Part shown: positions 1-7,435 of the stretch, piece by piece
Layout: every line of letters starts with the position of its first letter
Numbering within the stretch: position 1 is the stretch's first letter
Source: Catenuloplanes niger
GTDB taxonomy: Bacteria > Actinomycetota > Actinomycetes > Mycobacteriales > Micromonosporaceae
NCBI RefSeq assembly: GCF_031458255.1
Contig: NZ_JAVDYC010000001.1
Span: 6,891,001 to 6,955,000, forward strand
Direction of reading: 5' to 3'
DNA length: 64,000 nt
Program-made: the position numbers and the translations under genes
Notes under the pieces: generated by a model
Databases searched by the model: none
What the model was told of the DNA's origin: nothing
What the model saw: the letters and a program-made list of their open reading frames with translations, nothing else

Positions 1-607
1 GCTGGCACCGGAGCACCCGGATCCGTACCCGGTGGAGGACGCGTACGCGGCGCTGACCTGGACCGCGCGCAACGGCGGGGACCTGGGCATCGACCCGGGC
101 CGGCTGGTCGTGGCCGGCCTCAGCTCCGGCGGCGCCCTGGCCGCCGCCGCCGCGCTGCTGGCCCGCGACCGCGGCGGCCCCGCGCTGCTCGGCCAGCTGC
201 TGATCTGCCCGATGCTGGACGACCGGGACCGGACCGTGTCGGCGCGGCAGTTCGACCGCAGCGGCACCTGGACCCGGGCGCACAACCGGCTGGCCTGGTC
301 CGCGCTGCTCGGCGCGCGGGCCGGCACGTTCGACGTCTCCGCCTACGCCGCGCCGGCCCGGGCCGCCGACCTGTCCGGGCTGCCGCCCGCGTTCGTCGAC
401 GTCGGGTCGGCCGACGTGCTGCGGGACGAGGCGGTGACGTACGCGAGCCGGATCTGGGCCGACGGCGGCGCGGCCGAGCTGCACGTCTGGCCCGGCGGCA
501 CGCACGCGTGGGACGCGCTGGTCCCGGACTCGCCGATGGCCCGCGCCGCGGCGGAGGCCCGGTCGCACTGGCTGGGACGGCTGATCGCCGCCCCGGCCCT
601 GGTCTGA
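1..607 (+). CDS. alpha/beta hydrolase (HSL/acetyl-hydrolase type), 3' part only
   Basis: This is the C-terminal part of an alpha/beta hydrolase of the hormone-sensitive-lipase/acetyl-esterase family. The reading frame is open from base 2, so the true start lies before the window. The first visible residues, LAPEHPDPYPVEDAYAAL, are the block that follows the oxyanion-hole motif in this family. The nucleophile elbow GLSSGG carries the serine, the acid is probably the Asp of FVDVGSADVL, and the catalytic His is in GGTHAWD. Such enzymes hydrolyse esters of small substrates in the cytoplasm; the substrate cannot be told from sequence. The stop is TGA at 605-607. The next gene is convergent. Confidence 0.85.
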   Translation, partial: LAPEHPDPYPVEDAYAALTWTARNGGDLGIDPGRLVVAGLSSGGALAAAAALLARDRGGPALLGQLLICPMLDDRDRTVSARQFDRSGTWTRAHNRLAWSALLGARAGTFDVSAYAAPARAADLSGLPPAFVDVGSADVLRDEAVTYASRIWADGGAAELHVWPGGTHAWDALVPDSPMARAAAEARSHWLGRLIAAPALV

Positions 608-672
608 GGCGGCGGTCGCCCCCGGCTCTCGTCTGAGGCGGCGGTCGCCGCGGGTCCCCGTCGACCGGTAGA

Positions 673-1137
673 TCAGTCGCCGCCCCCACCGTCGCCGCCC
701 CCACCGTCGCCGCCCCCACCGTCGCCGCCCCCACCGTCGCCGCCCCCACCGTCGCCGCCCCCACCGTCACCGCCGTCGCCGCCGGACGACCACCGGCCGC
801 GCCGGGAGAAGATGAGGAACAGGCCGGCGAGCACGAACAGCAGCGGTGTGCAGTAGAGGAGCAGCGTGGTGGTGTCGGTGAGCACGACGGCGGTGCCGCC
901 GTCGACGCGCGCGGCCACCCGCTCGCCCGCCGCCAGCCCGTGACCGCGCACCTCACCGCGGACCTCGGCGCCGTCGCGCGTCCACGAGGCGGCGCAGACC
1001 CGCTCCGAATCGTTCGTGCCCGGACCGCACGGCTCGGCGACGGTCACCGTGCTCTCCGGGTGGAGATGCGCGGTCAGGTACGGCCAGCCGATCTGCGCGA
1101 ACACGAAGACGCCGACGGCGCCGAAGGTCAGCCCCAT
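673..1137 (-). CDS. two-TM membrane protein with (GGGGD)n C-terminal tail
   Basis: A 154-residue protein of unknown function. It has an N-terminal membrane segment (about residues 3-21), a region of about 70 residues with two cysteines that could pair (EPCGPG and ERVCAA), and a second membrane segment (about 92-112, LLLYCTPLLFVLAGLFLIF). A basic stop-transfer stretch, SRRGR, follows, and then a tail of glycine and aspartate ending in six GGGGD units. The layout resembles small DUF3592-type membrane proteins, but no family is certain. By the positive-inside rule the loop would lie outside and the tail in the cytoplasm. I see no good ribosome site before the ATG at 1137, so a slightly different start is possible. 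Confidence 0.6.
   Translation of the reverse strand: MGLTFGAVGVFVFAQIGWPYLTAHLHPESTVTVAEPCGPGTNDSERVCAASWTRDGAEVRGEVRGHGLAAGERVAARVDGGTAVVLTDTTTLLLYCTPLLFVLAGLFLIFSRRGRWSSGGDGGDGGGGDGGGGDGGGGDGGGGDGGGGDGGGGD
676..765. repeat. six perfect 15-bp tandem repeats coding GGGGD
   Basis: Six identical copies of the unit gtcgccgcccccacc lie head to tail. On the minus strand they encode the C-terminal GGGGD pentapeptides of the membrane protein at 673-1137. The copies are base-for-base identical, as expected of recent slippage. Since 15 is a multiple of three, changes in copy number lengthen or shorten the tail without shifting the frame. Confidence 0.95.
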
Positions 1138-1225
1138 CAGGATTCGGACGACGGCCGACAGAAGGTGCCCATAGGCCGCAGACTATCGGCAGTCGTCCAC
1201 CTTTATCGAGCTATGTCGGGGTTCG

Positions 1226-1951
1226 TTACCCGGCCGTACCCGCGTGGAAGCGATTGCCCTCCGGGTCCTCCAGCAGCCAGCCGTCCTCGTCGGCGTCCGG
1301 CCCGGCGATCAGCCGCGCGCCATGCTTGATCAACTCCTTCGGCGTCTCGTCCCGCAGCGTCACGTGCCAGTGCATGTGCGGCCGGACCGGGCGCGGGTCC
1401 GGCACCGGATCGAACACCATGAAGTCCCACGGGAACTCGGGCGCGCCGGTCACCGACACCGCCTCGCCCTCCTGTTCGACCCGCCCGCCGAGCACCGTGC
1501 CCCACCACTTCGCGAGGTCGTGTGCCACCTGACACTTCACCACCAGCTCGAAGATCCCCGGCGGGCGGTCGTCGACCGCCGGGTACGCGCAGAACTGGTT
1601 GCCCTCCGGGTCGGCCAGCACGAACCACGGGTCGTCGCCCGGCTTCCGGAGCACGGTCGCGCCGGACTCGACGAGCGCGTCCGGCGTGTCACCGGCCAAC
1701 CGCAGATCGAGGTGGACGCGGGCGCCGTCCGGTGACAGGTTCGGCACCTGCCGCAGCCGGAGGATCTCCGCGTCCGGGCGCTGCGGTATCCGGTCGATCC
1801 GAGCACGCCCCGGGCCCTCCTGCCGGAGCGTGCCGCCGCCGAGCGCGGCATGCCAGAAGGCGGCCTGCGCGTCCAGATCCCTGACGTCGAGGGACAGCCC
1901 GTCGAATCGCACCATCGGGTGTGTCGCCTTGATCAAATCTTCCTTTTTCAT
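1226..1951 (-). CDS. VOC (glyoxalase-like) family protein, two domains
   Basis: A cytoplasmic protein of about 241 residues with two glyoxalase/bleomycin-resistance-like (VOC) halves. Each half ends in the typical strand, ADPEGNQFCAYP in the first and LEDPEGNRFHAG in the second, which are the usual metal-side motifs. The first half opens with VRFDGLSLDVRDLDAQAAFW. This subfamily is annotated glyoxalase-like and has no fixed substrate. An upstream GTG at 1975 would add eight residues. I prefer the ATG at 1951 because GAGGAA lies about 9 nt before it. It runs convergent with the hydrolase side and in the same direction as the small gene at 1991-2248. Confidence 0.82.
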   Translation of the reverse strand: MKKEDLIKATHPMVRFDGLSLDVRDLDAQAAFWHAALGGGTLRQEGPGRARIDRIPQRPDAEILRLRQVPNLSPDGARVHLDLRLAGDTPDALVESGATVLRKPGDDPWFVLADPEGNQFCAYPAVDDRPPGIFELVVKCQVAHDLAKWWGTVLGGRVEQEGEAVSVTGAPEFPWDFMVFDPVPDPRPVRPHMHWHVTLRDETPKELIKHGARLIAGPDADEDGWLLEDPEGNRFHAGTAG

Positions 1952-1990
1952 GGCCCGGGATTCCTCATCGGACACCCCGGTAAACGGGGT

Positions 1991-2248
1991 TCACGAAAGA
2001 GTCGACCGGGTGGGTGAATCGAGGCGGTCGAGGTACCACTCCTCGATCACCGGCCAGAGGTCGGCGTCATTGCGGTCGAGCGCCCGCGAGGCTCGCTCGC
2101 CGAGCCGCGCCGGCAGGTATTCCCACAGGTGGTTGCCGTCCGCGGCCTGCACCGAGCCCTTGGCCAGCAGCGGTTCGTACCGGGCGGTCCCGGCCGGCCC
2201 GGACACCGTGTAGACGCCGTTCTCGTATCGTCGCGCAAGATCCGTCAT
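1991..2248 (-). CDS. small protein of unknown function
   Basis: An 85-residue soluble protein that I do not recognise. The sequence (start MTDLARRYENGVYTVSG, later WPVIEEWYLDRLDSP) has normal amino-acid composition and strong third-position GC, which supports real coding. Two ATG codons six bases apart (2254 and 2248) follow GGAAGGGAG. The second has a spacing of about 7 nt from GGGAG and is chosen; the first would add Met-Thr. The in-frame extension further upstream (to 2365) is rich in Arg and Pro and overlaps the divergent gene, so it is not used. It faces away from 2364-2600 and shares a 115-bp promoter region with it. Confidence 0.6.
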   Translation of the reverse strand: MTDLARRYENGVYTVSGPAGTARYEPLLAKGSVQAADGNHLWEYLPARLGERASRALDRNDADLWPVIEEWYLDRLDSPTRSTLS

Positions 2249-2363
2249 CGTCATTCTCCCTTCCGTCCCCGTCTGTCGTACCCGTGCGGGCGGCGCGCCG
2301 CACCACGCGCGCGGGGGATTGCGTCCCGGGTTTTGCCGCCCCCGGCGCGGGTAGCGATACGGC

Positions 2364-2600
2364 ATGACGACAGACCCGCACTACACCGCCGCCGGACTGG
2401 CCGCCGCCCGCGCGGCCACGGACCGCGCGGAACTCGACGACATACCGGACGGCGGCGAGATCGTCGGCGCCGACGACGCCCGCGCCGACGCGATCCGCGC
2501 CGGTGCCGACGACTCCCTCCGCGGCGCCACCCGGGACATCGACCCCACCCCGGTCGGCCGCGCCGACGCCGAGGCCGACCGGCGCCGGGTGGGCGGCTGA
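2364..2600 (+). CDS. small acidic protein, unknown
   Basis: A 78-residue protein rich in Ala, Asp and Arg (start MTTDPHYTAAGLAAARAATD, end PVGRADAEADRRRVGG). It has no membrane segment and no recognised domain. The composition suggests a helical or disordered cytoplasmic peptide. It starts with ATG at 2364, with only a weak purine stretch upstream (gcgcgggtagcg). It is divergent from 1991-2248. A GC-rich inverted sequence (ggccggaccaccacgcgtggccgtggtccgg, about 2602-2632) just after the stop could act as a terminator. The function cannot be inferred. Confidence 0.55.
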   Translation: MTTDPHYTAAGLAAARAATDRAELDDIPDGGEIVGADDARADAIRAGADDSLRGATRDIDPTPVGRADAEADRRRVGG

Positions 2601-2699
2601 GGCCGGACCACCACGCGTGGCCGTGGTCCGGGTGGGGCGCCCGGACCACGGCCTTTTCCGTGCGGCAAAGTTGAAACGGTTGCGCCGGTCATCGAGAGC

Positions 2700-3330
2700 G
2701 GTCAGGCCGAGTGCGCCCGCAACGTCAATGCGGCAACCGCGGCCGGGGCCGGCGAACGCCCTCCGGGCGCGACCGTGCTGGCCGCCTGGACCCTCGAGGC
2801 CGTCGCCCGCTTCCCGTTTCCCGTATCGGCCACCACGACGGCAACGCTCACACTTTCGCCATCAAGGGCTACGGCGACGACTTCCGTCCACTGTCGACGA
2901 CAGTGGTTATTCCGGCTGCCGGGGGCGCGCCGGCCGGCCCGTGCGCGCACCGGTTCACCTGCGCGCCGGACGGCTCACCGAACACCGTCGCGCCCGCGTC
3001 CGGCGCGTCCGCGCCGGCCGGCGGGCCGCTGCCGGGGGCACCGCGGTGCGGCCACGACGCCGCCGGCACCCGCTTGCTGCGCCGTGCATCCGGCACGGTC
3101 ACGCGCTACCTGCCGGACGGCACCGAGCTCAAGCGCACGACCACCGGCCCAGGTGGGCGGCTCCCGCTCCTTCGCTTGCGACGGCGAAACCGTCGGCTCG
3201 CCGGCCGCACCCGCCACCCCGGCACCGGCAACGTCGCAGTGGCCGCGAACGCCTCCGTTGCCCGCCGTCGCCCTCTCCCGTTCCGGCGGACTTCTGCGCC
3301 ACTCACCGTTCGGCCGGTGGCGAATCCGTC
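2700..3330 (+). pseudogene. probable frameshifted remnant of a secreted or surface gene
   Basis: No single frame reads well across this stretch, but protein-like, GC3-rich segments follow one another in different frames. Up to about 2820 one frame gives ECARNVNAATAAGAGERPPG and AAWTLEAVARFPFP. From about 2825 to 3155 another gives FAIKGYGDDFRPLSTTVVIP and later GTVTRYLPDGTELKRTTT. From about 3160 the first frame returns with RSFACDGETVGSPAAPA. This pattern fits an old gene broken by at least two frameshifts. The DGTELKRTTT motif resembles YD-type or beta-strand repeats, but that is a weak hint. I see nothing else in the 2601-3411 interval. Confidence 0.35.
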
Positions 3331-3411
3331 GACGTCGCCCGCGCCGTCGGGTAGCCACGGCCCACCGGTGAATTCCAGGTACGTTCGAAATGCGAGTCGG
3401 GGGAGAGAGTC

Positions 3412-3591
3412 ATAAATCACTATTCGCTATGGAAGCTCTCGGTTGCGGGGCTGGTGCTCGGCGTTGTGGCCGGAGCCTTGGCGGTGCTGCTCTATGAAGT
3501 ATCCGACGTGTTGGTTCTTGCCCTCGTCGCGGCGATCCTGCTGGCGTTGGCGCCGGTCAGGCTGGTTCTGCGATGGGCTCGATCCCGGTAA
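3412..3591 (+). CDS. 59-residue two-TM membrane protein with apparent ATA start
   Basis: The frame ending at TAA 3589-3591 reads NHYSLWKLSVAGLVLG, then a hydrophobic run, LYEVSDVL, a second hydrophobic run, and a basic end LVLRWARSR. That gives two transmembrane helices joined by a short acidic loop, with Trp-Lys and Arg flanks as in a true membrane hairpin. No ATG, GTG, TTG or CTG precedes the first helix in this frame. The codon before Asn-His-Tyr is ATA at 3412, and GGGGGAG lies about 6-7 nt upstream, the right place for a ribosome site. The gene may start at ATA, or a base may have changed from ATG. Function unknown. Confidence 0.5.
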   Translation: MNHYSLWKLSVAGLVLGVVAGALAVLLYEVSDVLVLALVAAILLALAPVRLVLRWARSR

Positions 3592-3648
3592 CGGAATAGT
3601 AAGTGCGATGGCCGGCTGCGCCCGGGTTCGGTGCGCGGAGGTGGGCCG

Positions 3649-3685
3649 GATCGGCAGCGTCCGGCCCGGCCGGACGCTGCCGATC
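3649..3685. terminator. perfect 17-bp-arm hairpin between convergent genes
   Basis: The arm gatcggcagcgtccggc (3649-3665) is followed by a 3-base loop and its exact complement (3669-3685). It sits between the + strand membrane peptide and the - strand GntR gene, so it can end transcription from both sides. There is no T tract, as is common in GC-rich actinomycetes. The rest of 3592-3877 shows nothing else clear. Confidence 0.65.
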
Positions 3686-3877
3686 TTGCCGCCGCATACC
3701 GGACGAGGTGCACGTTCAACAACCGTCAACCCGGCCCCGCGTCAATTTCTGGCCCTGTGCGAACCGCACCGCCCGACGGTGATGAATGGTCGCTCGACGT
3801 GAGCCGTCAAGAATCCGGTCCGGCCGCACGTCAGCGCGACTTGCCACCGGTGCTCGACGGCTTTGTGGCCGTGGCGC

Positions 3878-4615
3878 TCATCGGTGGTAGACGGTGACGT
3901 CGATGGTGTAGTGGTCGGCGCGGTAGAGGTTGTCTGCGAATTCGACGGGGGAGCCGGAGGCGTCGAAAGCGGTGCGCTGCATGGCAATCAAGGGGGCGCC
4001 GGGGCTGATGTCGAGGAGGCGGGCCTGGGTGGCGGTGGCAGCGCGGGCGGTGATGCGTTGCTTGGCGACGGACGGGCGGCCGTCCTGAGTGCCGAGCAGG
4101 TGGTAGAGGCCCTGCGTGGCCAGGTCTGCGGCGGTCAGCGGGGCGAAGCGCGGCGGTAGCCAATTGCGCAGGATCGCGAGTGGGGCGCCGTCCGCGTAGC
4201 GGAGGCGTTCGCAGTGGATCAGGCGTTCGCCGTCCGGCAGGCCGAGCATCCGGCTCGCGTGCCGGTCCACCGCGAGCGGGTCGAACGCGAGCACCCGCGT
4301 GGTCGGATGCCGCCCGGCCGCGGTCAGGTCGTCGTGCAGGCTGGTCAGCGCGACCCGGCGCCGGACCTGAAGGTCGTTGACCCTGGTCCCGGCGCCGCGT
4401 TTGCGGGTGAGCAGGCCGTCCGCGACCAGTTCCTCGATCGCGCGCCGCATCGTCGGGCGGGAGACGCCGAGGGACGCCGCGAACGACACCTCGTCCGGCA
4501 GGCGTTCGCCGGGCGCCAGCAGGCCGGTCTCGATAGCGTGCACGAGAGCGGTGCTGACCTGCAGATACAGCGAGGTGGGGGAGGTGCGGTCGATGTCGAT
4601 GGCGGGCAGTGGCAC
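3878..4615 (-). CDS. GntR/HutC-family transcriptional regulator of the iol operon
   Basis: A 245-residue repressor-type regulator. The N-terminal winged helix (about residues 12-75) has the GntR signature: LYLQVSTALVHAIETGLLAPGERLP, then SRPTMRRAIEELVADGLLTRKRGAGT. The C-terminal half (about 90-245) is a UTRA ligand-binding domain, including ERLRYADGAPLAILRNWLP and ending FADNLYRADHYTIDVTVYHR. Start: GTG at 4615, with GGGG 7-8 nt upstream; the frame stays open further upstream by chance. It is divergent from the iolC operon across a 141-bp region with two palindromes, so it most likely senses an inositol-derived compound and represses the operon. The ligand is an inference. Confidence 0.88.
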   Translation of the reverse strand: MPLPAIDIDRTSPTSLYLQVSTALVHAIETGLLAPGERLPDEVSFAASLGVSRPTMRRAIEELVADGLLTRKRGAGTRVNDLQVRRRVALTSLHDDLTAAGRHPTTRVLAFDPLAVDRHASRMLGLPDGERLIHCERLRYADGAPLAILRNWLPPRFAPLTAADLATQGLYHLLGTQDGRPSVAKQRITARAATATQARLLDISPGAPLIAMQRTAFDASGSPVEFADNLYRADHYTIDVTVYHR

Positions 4616-4651
4616 GCGATCACCCCGCGGGGGAGCAGACAAGCGAGCGTG

Positions 4652-4665
4652 TTTGTCAGGACAAA
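4652..4665. promoter_or_regulatory. palindromic operator TTTGTC-AG-GACAAA
   Basis: A perfect 6-bp inverted repeat with a 2-bp centre lies in the gap between the GntR gene and iolC. It matches nine of ten positions of the Corynebacterium glutamicum IolR consensus KGWCHTRACA, as I remember it; IolR is also a GntR-family regulator. It lies 37 bp before the regulator start, so it probably serves both promoters. Confidence 0.6.
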
Positions 4666-4700
4666 GTATTGACCGGGGCGGCGGGTGAGCGGAAGCTCGC

Positions 4701-4716
4701 GGAACGGAAACGTTCC
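4701..4716. promoter_or_regulatory. second palindrome GGAACG-gaaa-CGTTCC
   Basis: A perfect 6-bp inverted repeat with a 4-bp spacer lies 41 bp before the iolC start. It could be a second regulator site (for example for a LacI- or catabolite-type factor) or part of the iolC promoter. No protein can be assigned from the sequence. Confidence 0.4.
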
Positions 4717-4756
4717 CGACACCTGGGCGCAATCCATCGAGGGGGACACGTACCTT

Positions 4757-5704
4757 ATGGCCGGGTTTGAGGTTGTCACGATGGGGCGCGTCGGCGTCGA
4801 TCTCTATCCGCTGCAGACCGGGGTCGGGCTGGAGGATGTCGAGTCGTTCGGCAAGTTCCTGGGTGGCAGCGCGACGAACGTGGCGGTGGCGGCGGCGCGG
4901 CACGGGCGGCGAACCGCGGTGATCACCCGCGTGGGGCCGGACCCGTTCGGGCGGTACGTGCGGCGGACGCTGACCGAGCTGGGCGTGGACAACCGCTTCG
5001 TGACGCCCGTCGAGGGCCTGGCCACGCCCGTCACGTTCTGCGAGATCTTCCCGCCGGACGACTTCCCGCTCTACTTCTACCGGCAGCCGATCGCCCCCGA
5101 CCTGGTGATAAAGCCCGAAGAGCTGGACCAGGAAACCATCAGGGCGACAAGCCTGTTCTGGTGTACGGTGACCGGCCTGTCCAAGGAGCCGAGCCGCGCG
5201 GCACACCATGCGGCGTGGGCGGTCCGGGGCAGGAAGAGCCACACCGTGCTCGACCTCGACTACCGCCCGATGTTCTGGGACTCGCCCGACGAGGCCCATG
5301 CGGAGATCGAGAAGGCGCTGCCGGACGTCACGGTCGCGGTCGGCAACCTCACCGAGTGCGCCGTCGCCACCGGCGAGACCGACCCCGAGAGAGCCGCCGA
5401 CGCGCTCCTGAAGACCGGCGTCGAGCTGGCGATCGTCAAGCTCGGCCCGGACGGCGTGCTGGCCAGGACCCACACCGAGTCGGTACGGGTCCCGAGCACC
5501 CCGGTCGACGTGGTCAACGGCCTCGGCGCCGGCGACGGGTTCGGCGGCGCGCTCTGTCACGGCCTCCTGAACGACTGGCCGTTGAAGAAACTGATCAGCT
5601 TCGCGAACGCGGCCGGTGCGATCGTCGCCGGCCGGCTGGAGTGCTCGACCGCGATGCCCACCACCGACGAGGTCGAGCGCGCGCTGGAGGCGAACCATGC
5701 CTGA
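4757..5704 (+). CDS. iolC: 5-dehydro-2-deoxygluconokinase
   Basis: A 315-residue PfkB-family sugar kinase. It phosphorylates 5-dehydro-2-deoxy-D-gluconate in the myo-inositol pathway, in the cytoplasm. The sugar-binding motif GRVGVDLYP sits near the N-terminus, then GGSATNVAVAAARHG. The PfkB signature with the catalytic Asp is NGLGAGDGFGGALCHGLL near the C-terminus. ATG 4757 is taken as the start because MAGFEVVTMGRVG is the normal family N-terminus and GAGGGGGA lies about 10 nt upstream; an upstream GTG at 4685 would put 24 atypical residues in front. It is the first gene of the inositol operon and overlaps the next gene by 8 bp. Confidence 0.93.
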   Translation: MAGFEVVTMGRVGVDLYPLQTGVGLEDVESFGKFLGGSATNVAVAAARHGRRTAVITRVGPDPFGRYVRRTLTELGVDNRFVTPVEGLATPVTFCEIFPPDDFPLYFYRQPIAPDLVIKPEELDQETIRATSLFWCTVTGLSKEPSRAAHHAAWAVRGRKSHTVLDLDYRPMFWDSPDEAHAEIEKALPDVTVAVGNLTECAVATGETDPERAADALLKTGVELAIVKLGPDGVLARTHTESVRVPSTPVDVVNGLGAGDGFGGALCHGLLNDWPLKKLISFANAAGAIVAGRLECSTAMPTTDEVERALEANHA

Positions 5705-6590
5705 CATCGACGTCGACAAGCTCCGCGAGCTGCGCGCCACCCACCCGGAGGCGATCGCCGAGAAGGCCGCGAACCGGCGGAAGGGCTCGCTGAACACGCC
5801 GGACGGCCGCCTGATGCTGGTCGCGGCCGACCACCCGGCCCGCGGCGCGCTCGCGGTCCGTGGCGACCGCACCGCGATGGCCGACCGGACCGTGCTGCTC
5901 ACCCGCCTGGTCACCGCGCTGGACCGGCCCGGCGTGGACGGCGTGCTCGGCACCGCGGACGTGCTGGAGGACCTGCTGCTGCTCGGCGCGCTGGACGGCA
6001 AGGTCGCGATCGGCTCGATGAACCGCGGTGGCCTGGCCGGTGCGGTCTTCGAGCTGGACGACCGGTTCACCGGCTACGACGCCGAGTCGGTGGCCCGGAT
6101 GGGCTTCGACGGCGGCAAGATGCTGGTCCGGATCGACCCCGGGGACCCGGCCACGGTACGCACGCTGGAGTCCGCCGCGAAGGCGGTCGACGCGCTCGCA
6201 CTGAAAGGCAGGATGGCCATGGTCGAGCCGTTCCTGTCCCACCGCGCCGACGGGACGGTGCGCAACGACCTGAGCACCGAGGCGGTGATCAAGTCGGTGG
6301 CGATCGCGTCCGGACTCGGCGGCACCAGCGCGTACACCTGGCTGAAGCTCCCGGTCGTCGACGACATGGACAGCGTGATGGCCGCGACCACGCTGCCCAC
6401 GCTGCTGCTCGGCGGCGACCCGTCCGGCAGCCCGGACGAGACCTACGCGAGCTGGGGCCGGGCCCTGGCCGCGCCGGGCGTGCGTGGTCTGATGGTCGGC
6501 CGCGCCCTGCTCTACCCGCCGGACGGTGACGTGGCCGCCGCGGTCGACACTGCGGTCTCGCTGGTCCATGGCCAGGGGGCGCGGGCATGA
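5697..6590 (+). CDS. aldolase-like (beta/alpha)8 barrel protein of the iol cluster (Cgl0158 type)
   Basis: A 297-residue cytoplasmic barrel protein of the family found beside iolC in actinobacterial inositol clusters, often annotated as deoxyribose-phosphate-aldolase-like. Recognisable parts are LMLVAADHPARGAL near residue 38, GVLGTADVLEDLLLLGAL, the SMNRGG loop, FDGGKMLVRI, and a late LKLPVV strand that in aldolases would carry the Schiff-base Lys. By position it may act as the 2-deoxy-5-keto-gluconate-6-phosphate aldolase (IolJ step), but that is an inference. It starts at ATG 5697 inside the end of iolC and shares ATGA with iolB, so the three genes are translationally coupled. Confidence 0.8.
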   Translation: MPDIDVDKLRELRATHPEAIAEKAANRRKGSLNTPDGRLMLVAADHPARGALAVRGDRTAMADRTVLLTRLVTALDRPGVDGVLGTADVLEDLLLLGALDGKVAIGSMNRGGLAGAVFELDDRFTGYDAESVARMGFDGGKMLVRIDPGDPATVRTLESAAKAVDALALKGRMAMVEPFLSHRADGTVRNDLSTEAVIKSVAIASGLGGTSAYTWLKLPVVDDMDSVMAATTLPTLLLGGDPSGSPDETYASWGRALAAPGVRGLMVGRALLYPPDGDVAAAVDTAVSLVHGQGARA

Positions 6591-7435
6591 GCGACTCGGC
6601 GGAAGGCAAGGGGTCCGGCGTGATCGTGCTCGAGGACCTGACCCCGGAGGCCGCCGGCTGGACCTACTCCGGCCTGCGGATCGTCGCGCTGGAGCCGGGG
6701 GAGGCCTACGCCACGGACACCGGTGACACCGAGATGATCGTGGTCCCGCTCCACGGTTCGGCAAGCGTGTCCACCGGTGATGGCGACAAAGCGGACCTCG
6801 CCGGGCGCGCCAGCGTCTTCGACGGCCCGACCGATGTCGCATATATCCCCATCAACACCACGCTGACCATCACGGGAAGCGGAAAGATCGCTCTGGCGAG
6901 CGCAAAGGCCACCAACCCCAAGCCGTTCCGGTACGTGCCGGTGGCGGACGTCCCGGTCGAGCTGCGCGGCGCCGGGAACTGCTCCCGGCAGGTGCACAAC
7001 TTCGGCGTCCCGGACGTGCTGGACGCGGACCGGATCATCGCCTGCGAGGTGCTCACCCCCGGCGGCAACTGGTCGTCCTACCCGCCGCACAAGCACGACG
7101 AGGAGCGCGACGGCGAGTCCGTCCTCGAGGAGATCTACTACTTCGAGGTGGCCGACGGCGGCCCCGGCTACCAGCGGGTCTACGGCACGCCGGAGCGCCC
7201 GATCGACGTCACCACCGAGGTCCGTACCGGCGAGATCGTGCTCGTTCCGCACGGCTGGCACGGCCCGTCGATGGCCGCGCCCGGCTACGACCTCTACTAC
7301 CTCAACGTGATGGCCGGGCCCGGCGCCCGCGCCTGGCTGATCCGCGACGACCCGGAGCACGCCTGGATCCGCGACACCTGGGCGGACCAGGAGATCGACC
7401 CGCGACTGCCCTTCGGGAAGGGGAACGCGTCATGA
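6587..7435 (+). CDS. iolB: 5-deoxy-glucuronate isomerase
   Basis: A 282-residue bicupin enzyme. It converts 5-deoxy-D-glucuronate to 5-dehydro-2-deoxy-D-gluconate, the substrate of IolC. The second cupin carries the metal-binding core WSSYPPHKHDEE followed by LEEIYYFEV, which is diagnostic for IolB. The tail with VLVPHGWHGPSMAAPGYDLY supplies further ligands. Length is normal for the family. It starts at ATG 6587 in an ATGA overlap with the preceding stop and ends in an overlap with iolD at 7432. It acts in the cytoplasm. Confidence 0.95.
   Translation: MSDSAEGKGSGVIVLEDLTPEAAGWTYSGLRIVALEPGEAYATDTGDTEMIVVPLHGSASVSTGDGDKADLAGRASVFDGPTDVAYIPINTTLTITGSGKIALASAKATNPKPFRYVPVADVPVELRGAGNCSRQVHNFGVPDVLDADRIIACEVLTPGGNWSSYPPHKHDEERDGESVLEEIYYFEVADGGPGYQRVYGTPERPIDVTTEVRTGEIVLVPHGWHGPSMAAPGYDLYYLNVMAGPGARAWLIRDDPEHAWIRDTWADQEIDPRLPFGKGNAS

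Noticed and set aside
676-765. The short regular repeats as a CRISPR array
   Set aside because: The units are 15 bp, directly adjacent with no spacers, and encode GGGGD inside a reading frame.
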